The notes under the pieces are model-generated. The model did not search any database. It saw only the letters and a program-made list of their open reading frames with translations, and was not told the DNA's origin. From Epinephelus fuscoguttatus (Eukaryota; Chordata; Actinopteri; Perciformes; Serranidae), in the NCBI RefSeq assembly GCF_011397635.1, contig NC_064761.1:42310143-42374142 (forward strand): a DNA stretch of 64,000 nt, read 5' to 3'. The translations under genes and the position numbers were made by a program. Of the stretch, positions 1 to 10,400 are shown piece after piece. Each line of letters begins with the position of its first letter. Positions within the stretch are counted from its first letter, which is position 1.

Positions 1-193
1 CTGCAACAGAGAGACAAGACACCGAGGGGACACCTCTCATTAATGGGACACACAGGACAGCTAACCGCAGCTGTACCGAGCTCTGCGGGACTGAAGACAA
101 TAACCAGGTCTCTGTGAACCGGCTCAGACTGCAGCAAACATGCCCGTCAGACAGTGTGTAAGTTAATTAATCACAAACAGTGAATATTCTCAC
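1..193 (-). other. Intron 1 of the left-edge gene
   Basis: This 193-bp interval is bounded by a GTGAGA donor at 193-188 and a TCTCTCTGTTGCAG acceptor at 14-1 on the minus strand. No other feature is supported here. Confidence 0.5.
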
Positions 194-249
194 CTAATAC
201 TGCTGTCAAACTCGTCTCCCTCGATATCAACATCCACCTCGTCCTCCAT
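194..249 (-). CDS. First coding exon of an unidentified gene (partial)
   Basis: Reading the minus strand, an ATG at 249-247 opens a very acidic N-terminus, MEDEVDVDIEGDEFDSSI, and the exon ends after 56 nt at a consensus donor (AG|GTGAGA), splitting a codon after its second base. The next intron spans 193-1, and a good acceptor (pyrimidine tract then CAG) sits exactly at base 1, so exon 2 begins just outside the window. The gene runs leftward away from SUCO. I do not recognise the protein from 18 residues. The short CpG-containing stretch just upstream fits a promoter. That it is a real first exon is inferred from the paired donor and acceptor and the clean frame. Confidence 0.55.
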
Positions 250-599
250 GTTGGTGGCTAAACGTAAACAGCAGACAGGACAGAGAGAAGCAGCAGAGGA
301 ACACAGCGCTCAGCTCTGCGCACAGCGACACCCTGTGGCGGGAGGTAACATGTGCAGCTTTCTCTGATGAAAATTACAGGAAATTCAAACAACAAAAGTA
401 GAGATGTCCTGATCACCAAGTTTTACAATGGTTCATCTTTTTTTTAATACTTCTTTATGATGATTTTTTTACGTTTAGGAACAAAATAAAAAATAAATTC
501 AAAAAGAAATGCAGTACACAGGGGACAAAAAGCAAATATGGGATGTTTCCAAAGGCATGACAAATTAAAGTAAGGTGTTATATATGGTACATACAATAA

Positions 600-1141
600 T
601 CACGTGGAGTCTGTCTCATTGGCTAAATAAACACACAATTTCCCCCACTGTTTTCCCCCAATTCGTTTTGAAGTCGTATAGAATATGTCATCTGTTGCAG
701 AAGATCTAAGTGTCTCACAGTATTAATGGGGGCTAGCAGTTTTTTCTGCAGCCAGTATTTTGTAATGGCATTTTTACTTGCTGCCAGCAGGATCTTTAGT
801 AGACAGATCTTTACTTAGTCCATCAGGGATGTGTCCAAGATAAAGGGATGTGAATGTTGTAGTAATACTAAGTTTTTGAAATGATTGTTGCAAGTTCCTT
901 CCAGAAAGAATAGAAGGACAAGACCAAGAAATATGGGCACGGTCAGCCATGATTTCTCCACATACCCTCCAGCAGCATAGCTGGGTGCCAGTTTTTTTAG
1001 ACTTCTGTTTGGGCCTGATGAGAAAGCGATCAGGTTTTTCCAGCAGAAGTCTGTCCAGGTCCAGTGGAAATAGTTTATCTTATACAACCAGTAACAGCCT
1101 ACAGCTGCACAGTGCACTGAAAGCCCAAGAAGCAAAAACAA
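600..1141 (-). mobile_element. L1/Tx1-type LINE fragment (C-terminal end of ORF2, decayed)
   Basis: Read on the minus strand across more than one frame, this stretch gives peptides such as CWRVCGEIMADRAHI and then LLAASKNAITKYWL. They resemble the end of L1-like ORF2 proteins, where a CxxC-type block is followed by an 'LLAASKKAI' block. The frame is broken by shifts and stops, so it is a dead fragment. The family assignment rests on remembered motif patterns, not on a search. Confidence 0.5.
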
Positions 1142-1475
1142 AACATTTATTTTTTTGCTTGTAAATATATGACATGTTTTAGGGAGTTGCTTCAGAATTG
1201 GATATCAGAAAAGAACTCTTAAGTGATCAGTGTAGAATATATTGTGTTAAATTTGGAGTGCTAATGGAGGATAAATAAAACACAGAAATGATGTACAACA
1301 ACTTGATGATCATGACTGAACAATTCAGCCACACATCTAGATTCATTCGCCTAATGCCTGACGATATTTCCTTGTCTCCATGAATAAATTAAATTTTTAA
1401 GGAAGCACTGAAATGTACCAAAACCAAACAAGCCTCACATATTTGACCATTTAATTTATTTTAGATTATTTTCAG

Positions 1476-1811
1476 TAGGGATGCACAATATTAGATTGTT
1501 GTTTTTTTGTTGTTTTTTTGCAGATATCCGATATGCCGATACGTAACAACTAATTTGTCCAATAACTGATATCAATATCAATATATCCACCTTTTCCCCT
1601 CCTAGTTTTGTTGATCATTAAGTCTCTTCTGTGGAATTAACACGATGCATGCATACTCTTATCATGATGATCAACCAGCAGATGGAGACATGAAATACAA
1701 TAGTTTTCATTGTGCAAAATATGAAAAAGCATGTTGGCCAATTCCAATAGTTCACTTTAAAGCTTTTATTGGCCAATACTGGTGACGTGCCAATATCATC
1801 GCGCATTCCTA
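1476..1811. mobile_element. hAT-like MITE, 336 bp
   Basis: The left end starts TAGGGATGCAC and the right end reads, in reverse complement, TAGGAATGCGC. The element is flanked by 8-bp direct repeats differing at one base (attttcag at 1468-1475, aatttcag at 1812-1819). Terminal inverted repeats plus an 8-bp target duplication fit the hAT superfamily. It has no coding capacity. Confidence 0.65.
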
Positions 1812-2050
1812 AATTTCAGTGTATTTATTTTTTTGTTTATTTTTAATGAGAGTCCTAAACTCAATCTGTAATTTGCATTGTACTTAATTATCAGCTTCCT
1901 GTTGTAATTGCCAGAATTTGTTACTAAAGAAAGGCTAAAAAGAAGTAGCAAAAACAATTTAGATACCGGTATGTCTGACAGTCAAGATTCTGTCTAAAGA
2001 AAATATAACATGCTACACGGGTCTAATATTTGTTTTAATATCCTGTAGTA

Positions 2051-3106
2051 CAGGGGTCAGCAACCTTTACTATCAAAAGAGCCATTTTTTCCAATAATAA
2101 TGCTAATAATAATAATGCTAATAATAATAATAATAATAATAATTATACATCTAAATGAGCATTCCTTAATATGTTTTAGCCCAAGGTGGCTCACCAGCAG
2201 AGGGCTATTTATTAACATTTGGTCAGAGCTGGTGGTGAAAACAAATGAATCTGTCTACCCATTATTAATTATTATTAATGTCTCTATTTTCCTCAGAGAC
2301 TGTGACATTTTTGGATTTGGAGTCCGTAGCTAGCCTCACTGGGAAGATTCAACATTAGCTACCACTACTGAGGCTCATTCAGACATGACCTCAGAAACAT
2401 TAGAGGAAAAGGTGCCAGGCCAGAGATGCACTTAACAGCACTTAGAAAACTACTCAATAATCCGCACAGTGCCTTTTCCCTCCCTGCACGCCCTCTGGGG
2501 TCCTGTCAGAGCACATTAGGCTGTAGACTGAGACCAGCAAGGAGGACTCATGTTCACTTGCAATATCATTTTCTCAGTCATGTGCAATACTACTTGTCAT
2601 TGTTGTATTTGATATAACATTATTATCAGGAGCAGTCTGCTATTCTCCATCATTTAGTTCATTTTTATTAACTCTTGTCGTACTCCTATTGTTACTCTAT
2701 TAGGCACTGGTTTTTGCTTTTGCTCCTTGAAACACATCTATATTGTATATTTATGTATTTTGCCAGATATCTAATACACTATTGTCCATTTGTCTGGTTG
2801 TGAATTGTTGAAATGGTGGTTACTGTACTTAGTGTAAGTGTAATTTGAAGCATTATCTGGCACAAGAATTTCCTTTGGGATAAATAAAGTTGTGGTGATA
2901 TGATTTGAATTGAAAACATTAAAAAAAATTATACTGTGTATAGGCGACACATTTTTACCGTTAGAGAATGTAAACATTTCTTTCAGTCCACTACAATGAT
3001 ATATAGAAATTAAAATGTTATTCATTACCATATGATTTATTTTTTTAAAGCCACAGGGAGCCACTGGAGACAGGCTAAAGGGTCGCATGAGGCTCTGGAG
3101 CCACAG
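2051..3106. mobile_element. hAT-like non-autonomous element ('GGGGTCAGCAACC' type)
   Basis: The left end reads CAGGGGTCAGCAACCTTTAC followed by AAAAGAGCCATTTT. Near the right end is GGGTCGCATGAGGCTCTGGAGCC. Both match a widespread vertebrate hAT family recalled from memory. The extreme right terminus appears degraded, so that boundary is approximate. No transposase is present. Confidence 0.5.
2090..2145. repeat. (AAT)n microsatellite
   Basis: Tandem AAT/TAA units with a few interruptions, lying inside the hAT-like element. Confidence 0.85.
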
Positions 3107-3540
3107 ATATAGTATAATATCTGTGTGGAGTCAGTGCCTCTGTGTCCTGCATGAACAAAACACCAACACAACCAACAGCAGAAATGTTAGGACCTGAAAA
3201 ATGTTGCTAATGAAGATGACGACTGTTGTAAAGCACTCTTTTGTGAAACATATGCTTCATAAATTTCTCCAGTTCTTGCAATAACTGACCGACTGTAAGC
3301 ACACTTACTACCAGCACTTAAACCCTGTCATGAATGATGCCGTACATGGATCCAGAAACGCCCTGCTGGATTTTGTTTTACAGCAAGAGTATTAAGGTCA
3401 TTCATCTCAACTTCCTAAAACCTGTTTTGCAGTCGTAGTGAAACGCTCCAGCGACGACCTTAGTTTGAGCTGATTCCTTTCTCTCTCGTTTGTGTCCTCC
3501 TGAGACCCAGGGAAAAAATACATTGCAATTCATTCATTCA

Positions 3541-3835
3541 TTTGTTCATTCCTTCCTTCTGTCCCTCCTCCCTCCCTCCTTCTTTCCTTCTGTCCCTCCT
3601 GCCTCCCTCCTTCTTTCCTTCCTTCCTTCTGTCCCTCCTCCCTCCCTCCTTCTTTCTTTCTGTCCCTCCTTCTTTCCTTCCTTCCTTCTTTCCCTTCTTG
3701 CTTCTTTCCCTAATTCATTTCTCCTGCCCTCCTTCCTTCTCTCCTTCAATCCTCCTTCCCTCCTCCCATCCTCCTTCCTTCCATCCCTCCTTGCTTCTTT
3801 CTGTCCTTCCTTCTTTCCCTCCTTCCTTCCTTGTC
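3541..3835. repeat. Polypyrimidine (CCTT/CCCTC)n tract
   Basis: Nearly 300 bp of almost pure C and T on the plus strand (GGAA-type on the minus strand), built from CCTT, CCCTC and TCTTT units. It is open in several frames only because it is low complexity; the Ser/Pro-rich and Arg/Glu-rich peptides it yields are not genes. Confidence 0.9.
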
Positions 3836-4221
3836 CACTTAGGAAAAACTGGCCTTCACAGAGTGAGAGATAATGTCCTCGAGTGGACAAAAATGAATTG
3901 CTGGGTCTCAGGAGGCTATGGATTGAACATAAACATGTCTGAACATTAAGTGCTCTTTACTACTTCAAAAAATAATCAAGTAATTAAGTGCTGTTTTTAA
4001 TCAGCCAGTTTCTCTGCTGCAAGTATCAGCTTCATTTTTACTCCCATGATCAGTTTCTGAGCATCACCCTCTCATTTAGGTTGTGACTGTCGGTCACTCT
4101 GTATGGACTACGAAGGATTTAAGACTGAATAATAATTGATAAACTGTATCCACACTGCAGCTGATTTTTAAGGTACCCACAACAAAAGTCAAAGACAAAC
4201 TGAAAGACAACAAAAAAAGGT

Positions 4222-4227
4222 TTTATT
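4222..4227 (-). promoter_or_regulatory. SUCO: Candidate poly(A) signal for SUCO
   Basis: AATAAA on the minus strand, followed within about 10-50 nt by a strongly T- and GT-rich stretch, the classic downstream element. Of the three hexamers seen in the 3' flank, this one has the best context. Confidence 0.45.
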
Positions 4228-5769
4228 TAGAAATTCACAGTTTCTAATGGCACTACAAGTTTGTAGTAACTCACTCCTGCTCAAAAATACTGTGCAGCTC
4301 TTCAGAGTAATCACAGAGAGAAAGAGAGGGATAGAGAAAGAAAAGGTAGCACTTGACATATAAGGTAGAAAAACAAAAAAAAGGCGCGAGGAGTCAAACA
4401 AAGTGCACACTGAGCTAGAATTTCTCTCCGAGGGCATTCTGCCTAGTCGCTGTGTTATGGGATAAGTAGATTCAAAGTAGTCTTTCTCATAACACAGACA
4501 CACACACGCACGAGATCAACAACAAATAAATTCTCTCATGCATTCATGTTTACACGCACACGAACATAAGACCGTAACACATTCAAAAAGGGTTAAAAAA
4601 TATCACTCATGATTTGCTCGGCTTGTGGAACATACAGAATCACATTAATAGTGTTCCAAGTTTACCCATCTTTGCTGCGTTCCCTTTATTCAACAATTCA
4701 TATCCTCCTCCTCAAAAACCATGAGTATCATTCAAGGTGGGGTGAACACATGAAGTCAAAGAGCAATGACAAGTGAATAAAAGACGAGAGTGTACGACAA
4801 ATGAGAGTGAGGATGCACAAAGGGATCAGCTAGACCAGGGAAGCAGGCGTGTAGGCTGACAAAGCATTTCCAGCTCCTAATGGGAACATGTTAGAGTGGT
4901 TAATAAAAGCAGGCATATTAAAACTTTTCTTCACAGTCACAGAAAATCGTGCAATGGGGGTCAGAGGTGACCTCGGTGGGTAAAGATAAGTGAAGAGGGC
5001 GCTGGTCAGAAGAGGTAATGATGCGTCTTTGAGAGTGAGAAGAAAAATCTCTGTCAAAATGTGCACAAGTCCAACCACACAGAGCCTGTCAGAAACTGCT
5101 TCAATAAAGAAAAACATACATAATATTATCTAAAAAGGAACGCCCTCTCACATCTGCAACTCCCTACGCTGTTTAAACATTAAACTGAATGTTAACGTAG
5201 GTCAGACATGTAATCATGAACAGGGCGAGTTAAAATCTGTCGGTTAGCAACCCGACGAAGACGCTGAAACAAGCACACAGAAGACAGGACAATAATGAAC
5301 ACTCAGTTTAGCCCTTTCCACGATTTCCAACCACCCAGCAGCTCTGGACAAATACAAACGCAGCAGTATGACGATCCTATGAAGTTTCCTAAATCAACAC
5401 TTTATTTCTTGTCGGATATCTAAGCTGCTGCAGGACGTGTGACTGCTATACTTGTCTGATACTTGAGGCTGAGGCAGACAGAATAAGGGGCTGCTGTAAA
5501 GTCAGAGCCCAAACTGAAAAAATATTAGGAGGAGGAGAAAAAAGATGTCTGTGGTCGAGCCATTCACCATCGCCACGTGTCAGCGCGGTTAAGTGCATTT
5601 CACTGTTCTACGTAACATACTCACATGGATAAACTACTTTGACGCTGCAGGAGTGGGAGACTGGAAAGCAAAGTTATGTACGAAAAAAATCTGTAGTCAT
5701 TTAAATAAATAAATAGATAAATAATAAAACTGGTCTGTCAGACTCGGCTGCAGGGTCCCAGTAGGATGT

Positions 5770-5802
5770 CTGTGTGTGTGTGTGTGTGTCTGTGTGTGTG
5801 TG
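5770..5802. repeat. (TG)n microsatellite
   Basis: TG dinucleotide run with one interruption, inside the inferred SUCO 3' UTR. Confidence 0.9.
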
Positions 5803-6871
5803 ACAGAAGAGTAAACATTCAGCTCCGCAACCCAATGTGCTCCTACAGTACACTGTGCCCTGAACAGGAAGCGTATGCCTCCACAATGGTTGTGAGAATA
5901 ACTTCAACACACCACACCAGCAACGAGAAGAGAGGGACGTGGCTCAGTTATGGATGAAAGAAATAATAAAATAATAATAGAAAAAAACATAACTTGCCTC
6001 AAGCCTGTTTGAACCCTTTACCTTCCTCGCAGTCACGATATCCTCTGTAACAGTATGTGAGCACGCTCTCCGGGCCCAGCCCAAACTAACTGAGTAGGCA
6101 CAGTTCATCGTGAACTCGTAGGATCGACAGACTGCTGCAACTGTATTCATGACGGGAGGTTAAACTGAAAGGACTAACACACTCAGACAGGTAAAATTAT
6201 GTTCTTCATTCAGCTCTGGTGGTTGGTTTGTGACAGTGTGACAGAGATGGAGACAGAGACAGAGGAAGAGGAGCAGAGAGTCTGGTGTACAATGAAAGTT
6301 GAGCACTCTGGTCCCGTACAAACACCTGCAGTCATGTTAGGGTGCAAAATAAAGACAGAATGGAGGAAAAAGATGGCAATGAAAGACAGAAGGAAATAAG
6401 GATAAGAGAAGTAGTTTGTCTTGCTCTGCACACTTCTCTCACAGCGACACATTTCATCCAATAGAGCAGCCTAATACTTCTTGATGCCCCCTGTACGTGA
6501 AGGAACGTTGAGTTGAGGCCAGCGCCTCTCCTCACTGTGCTCAGAGTGGGGATCAAAGCTTACTGGTGCTCACCTGTCATGGGACAATGTGCTTATCCAG
6601 TAGAAAAAAACATCTTGAACACACTTCAATGGATTTGACTTGTATTAATGTGTCAGTCCCCACCACAGTGTCTCTCTGTCCGCATCCACAGTTCTTAGAT
6701 TTTTAGCATTAAAAGGTCGAGAACAGATATAAAGGCACGTAACCGTAAACAGCTCTTTGACAGGAGTGAATGAGGACTGAATGAGTTCCACGGTGCGCCT
6801 GGGTGCTCATGGGAAACGTGGTTCTTTGGGATGCAGTTAAGACCTCATCTCCTCACAAGTCTGCTACCATA

Positions 6872-6873
<2 letters not shown>

Positions 6874-6912
<39 letters not shown>
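6874..6912. repeat. (GT)n microsatellite just after the SUCO stop codon
   Basis: An uninterrupted run of about 19 GT units, a (CA)n run in the SUCO mRNA, starting 29 nt downstream of the stop codon. Confidence 0.95.
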
Positions 6913-6915
<3 letters not shown>

Positions 6916-6941
6916 ACAAAGTTGTGTAAAAGTGTGAGCAT

Positions 6942-7490
6942 TCAGACATGTCCGGTGACTGCTGTCACCCCGATGGTCCCGACACTGATCTCCTTGTTTC
7001 CCTTCATAAGCTGCTGCAGGCTGGGCAGAGACCCAACGCTGCCCCCTCGCATGGCGGGGAAGTGCAGCTCCGTCTGCCGCGACTTCCGCCGCTTCATCGA
7101 GCGCTTCTCCTGGCGGGACTTGGCGGGATGCTGCTGGAGGGAGAAAGGCAGGCTGTGTCCGTTGCACAGGCCAGCAGAGGGGATGGGAGAGGGAGGGGGG
7201 AGGCGGCTCGTGTAGGACTCCTCAGAGTGCGTGGACGAGCTGCAGCTGCTGGTCTCTGAGGGGAACTCCTTGTTGGAGGTGCAAGTGGGCAGTGATGACA
7301 CCTCCACTGCAGAGGGAGGGGGTGGCGGTGGGAGAGAAGGAGGAGGAGGAGGAGGCGGGGGTGGTGGTGGCGCGGGGAGGCATGGGAGGAAGCCGTTGCA
7401 GTTTGGACCCCCGTTTGTGAGCGGAGCAGAGGGATCGACTGGCTTCAGGATCTCAACCTTGTCCAATGATTTTGTCTTGTAACGCTTTTT
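6942..7490 (-). CDS. SUCO: SUCO exon 23 (terminal coding exon)
   Basis: 549 nt including TGA, residues 1215-1396. Begins [17 protein letters not shown], carries two poly-Pro runs (about eleven and six), then a Ser-rich block, [12 protein letters not shown], and the conserved end [19 protein letters not shown]. An upstream CCCTGTAG acceptor sits at 7498-7491. Confidence 0.96.
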   Translation of the reverse strand, partial: KKRYKTKSLDKVEILKPVDPSAPLTNGGPNCNGFLPCLPAPPPPPPPPPPPSLPPPPPPSAVEVSSLPTCTSNKEFPSETSSCSSSTHSEESYTSRLPPPSPIPSAGLCNGHSLPFSLQQHPAKSRQEKRSMKRRKSRQTELHFPAMRGGSVGSLPSLQQLMKGNKEISVGTIGVTAVTGHV

Positions 7491-10400
7491 CTACAGGGAA
7501 AAAAAAAAAGAGAGAGGAGAAGCTAAAAAATTTTAAAGACATTCACGACACATCTAATAATGTAAAGCCATATCAACCACTTTTTTGCCAGACACTGAGG
7601 TCACACAAATGGATCAAAGGGTGGGAAAGTTTCATAGGGAATGATGGAATCTGGGATTTGATGGAAACAAACATTAAAATTACAAATATTCACAGCCCTT
7701 TTTACACAGAGATCCTGCAATACTGCTGCAACAAAGACTGGCATAATGCTCCCGTGTGTTATTTTAGAGAGCACGGCGGCGCTCTGGAAGCAAAAGAGGC
7801 GTGATGGGCGTGATGTGTAATACAACAGGGTCAGCATCTACTGTGACATATGTAGGCCGTGACACGCCAAGCCGACAGTCGGCTGTCAGTCAATGTTGGG
7901 TCATCAGTGAGCGACCATGGCCACCGTCACTGCGGTTTGTCCTGCACCGTTGGACAAGTCAAGAGGAAGTGAGACCAAAACGAACTTGTCACATAAGGTG
8001 AGATTGTCTTTCTTTGGCCATCGAGCTCTTTAGCAGAAATGTTTCCTGATGGTTTGGCTGGCTAACTAGCGTCAAGATGGTCTCCCGGTTTCCCTTTTTG
8101 TATGACAGACGACCGCCGTCTGCTGGTGTGAAGAGTTATTTCCTCTCGGGCAGGCGCAGAACGTACTTGCTTGCTGGCTACAGGTGGAAGTCTTTGCAGT
8201 GTGTTCATGTGCAACTTTTTAGCCAAATACAGGCGACGTGAGGCGATGCAGCACGGGGCTTTTGTCGGCGCTAGTTCTCTGAAGTTTGGTGTGTCTTGGC
8301 TTTAACATATCTGTCAGGCAGTGCTTTCTAAACAATAACTAAAGCTAACTAAAACTGTATGAATTAACAATTAACTTTCTCCTTCACTGCGCTTCATGCT
8401 CTGCTGCTCTGTCTGTGCCTGGAGTAGAGGAGGCAATGAGCCACAAATTGTGTGGGAAACCCTGTAATAACACTCATTTACTGTCCTGGTTACATGGCGA
8501 ATGATCTTGTCCTCTACTTGGAGGGTAAGGCGCAGACATTTTCAGTTGCTGGTCTTCGTTTTTGAATTAGGTGCTAACTGCTTTGTAAATCTTCCGGTGG
8601 TGGGTTACACACCCAAACACCCGTCCCATCCTGCAGGCTCACACATTTTACACAGGCGCTGATTCAGCTCTGTTACTTCCTTCGCTGCCGTCTTAAAAAG
8701 CGGAACTACTCCATCCTGTGTTTGTACCTTTTATACAGAATGGCGAAGCGGGATAATGGCGCAACATTCCTGCCTTTAACAGGCTGTGTAAAAGGGGCTT
8801 ATAGCTGAACCTAGTGCTGTGCTGTGATTTAAGTCCACAGTACACCACTATTTATTCACTTCACCAGACATTTTCACCAGAGAAGAGATCTCTGATGTGT
8901 TTTAATTTTGTTGTTCATTTTCAAAGTCAGAAAATACGCCCACATGTGTCCGCAAAGAAGTGGTTAACAGGTATTTGGAGTGGGCTGAATCTTAACACCT
9001 GCTCCCTTATACCGGCTACTCCACTGAGAACAGAAATCAGTGACTGATGAAGGAAGCCATTCACTGCTCTAGTAACACTTATTGTACACACTGACTGACA
9101 CTAGAAAACACACAGCACTTAAAGTAAGGCGGCCGTCACAGCCAACAGCAGCAGTCGGAACAAACACTGTACCTTTTTCTCTGGAGAAAACCTTAGAGGT
9201 TCTACAATGTACAAGTCATCTGGACCTACTGGGGAGGGGAGAGAGGGGCCAGGTTAATGATGGAATGGCAAACAGGAATACATACATGTAACAAGCATGA
9301 AGTGACCTTGCAAGTAGTTTTATTAAAGATGCAACTGCAAATATCAATTTTCTAATCATGGCTTAACGTCTACACATTAGAGTACACAAGTCATTCGACT
9401 AAAACTAAAAACAAGGTTGATCTAAAATCACAGGAAAGCGTGTTATTTTATTATTGATTACTACTTGCAAATGTCTACCATGAGCCAGCAAAGCACCATG
9501 CTCTATTATTATATCCCTTAAGCCTGCAAGTGGGCACAAGCTGGCAATGACAGCCTCTCAGCCTCAAGGGCAAACTCACACACCCACACACACATAGTTG
9601 AGGGATAATGAACAGCAGGGGGAGTTTTAGGTTTCATGAGTCAAAGACTTTATTCTTTTATTGCTTGCACCAGCCTCTCCCTGTGGACTTGTGTTGCTCG
9701 AGGCACCAGCAACACCAGGGATATCTGCAGCCACTAAGCATGGCAACATGTGTGAGAAGAAACAGCAGAGATACAGACTGAAGGAGAGCTGGAGAGAAAG
9801 AAAGAAAGAATGAGGAAAGACTCAGATAGTACTAGGATGCTGTGGACAGTTATGTGGAAAGAGCTGCAGCAGTCTGACGCAACTAGTCTGAAAAGGTTGA
9901 CAGTAGCGATAACATGATCTTTGCAGTGACCTACGACTGTAGTATCAATGTTACAATGACAAAAGAAGAGAGGGAAACACAATAGATAGAAAGACAGAGA
10001 GGGCAGGTGTGAGGAGAGACTTGAGTATCATGTGTGTGTTTACAGGAGGCGGCTCTTACCTTCTGTAGAGGACAAGTGGAACGACTTGGAGCGAACAAGC
10101 GGACAGGTCACCCTGCGCTTTAGGCTCATATCGTCATAGGAGGAGAAGCATCTGTCAAGAAGAATCAGATTGACATTTGTGTTTTTGTACATCGTCTCTA
10201 CCCAGTGTCCTACAGTTAGTGGCAGGACAGGAATGACAGCCTTGGGCAAGCAGATAACACGTGCAGCGAGGACGTGACACGTCCTCGCTCCCCTCCTCCT
10301 CTGTTAAATGGTATCTCCCAGGTGCACTACGTCATCAAACCATGTGATGTTTGGTATTGCCAGATTCAGGGAGCTCTCGACTTTTCAAAAATAACGTTTT

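Larger units (their letters stand above)
250..4200. other. Intergenic region between the left-edge gene and the SUCO 3' end
   Basis: About 4 kb with no supported host gene. It holds the putative promoter of the left gene (250-360), a decayed L1-type LINE fragment (about 600-1141), a 336-bp hAT-like MITE (1476-1811), a second hAT-like element (2051-3106) with an AAT microsatellite, and a long polypyrimidine tract (3541-3835). The rest is AT-rich and shows nothing I can name. Confidence 0.6.
4203..6941 (-). other. SUCO: SUCO 3' untranslated region (inferred)
   Basis: From the SUCO stop codon (6944-6942) to the best poly(A) signal at 4227-4222 is about 2.7 kb of largely unique sequence with no good reading frame. 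It contains two (TG)n runs, one starting 29 nt after the stop codon. Earlier poly(A) hexamers at 5406-5401 and 4689-4684 could give shorter 3' UTRs. The extent is inferred. Confidence 0.45.

Noticed and set aside
140..157. Plus-strand ATG reading MPVRQC followed by a perfect GTAAGT donor
   Set aside because: It lies inside the intron of the left gene on the other strand, and I find no downstream plus-strand exon to join it.
3490..3949. Open frames in the polypyrimidine tract on both strands
   Set aside because: They encode only low-complexity Ser/Leu/Pro or Arg/Glu/Gly peptides from the CCTT-type repeat and have no gene context.
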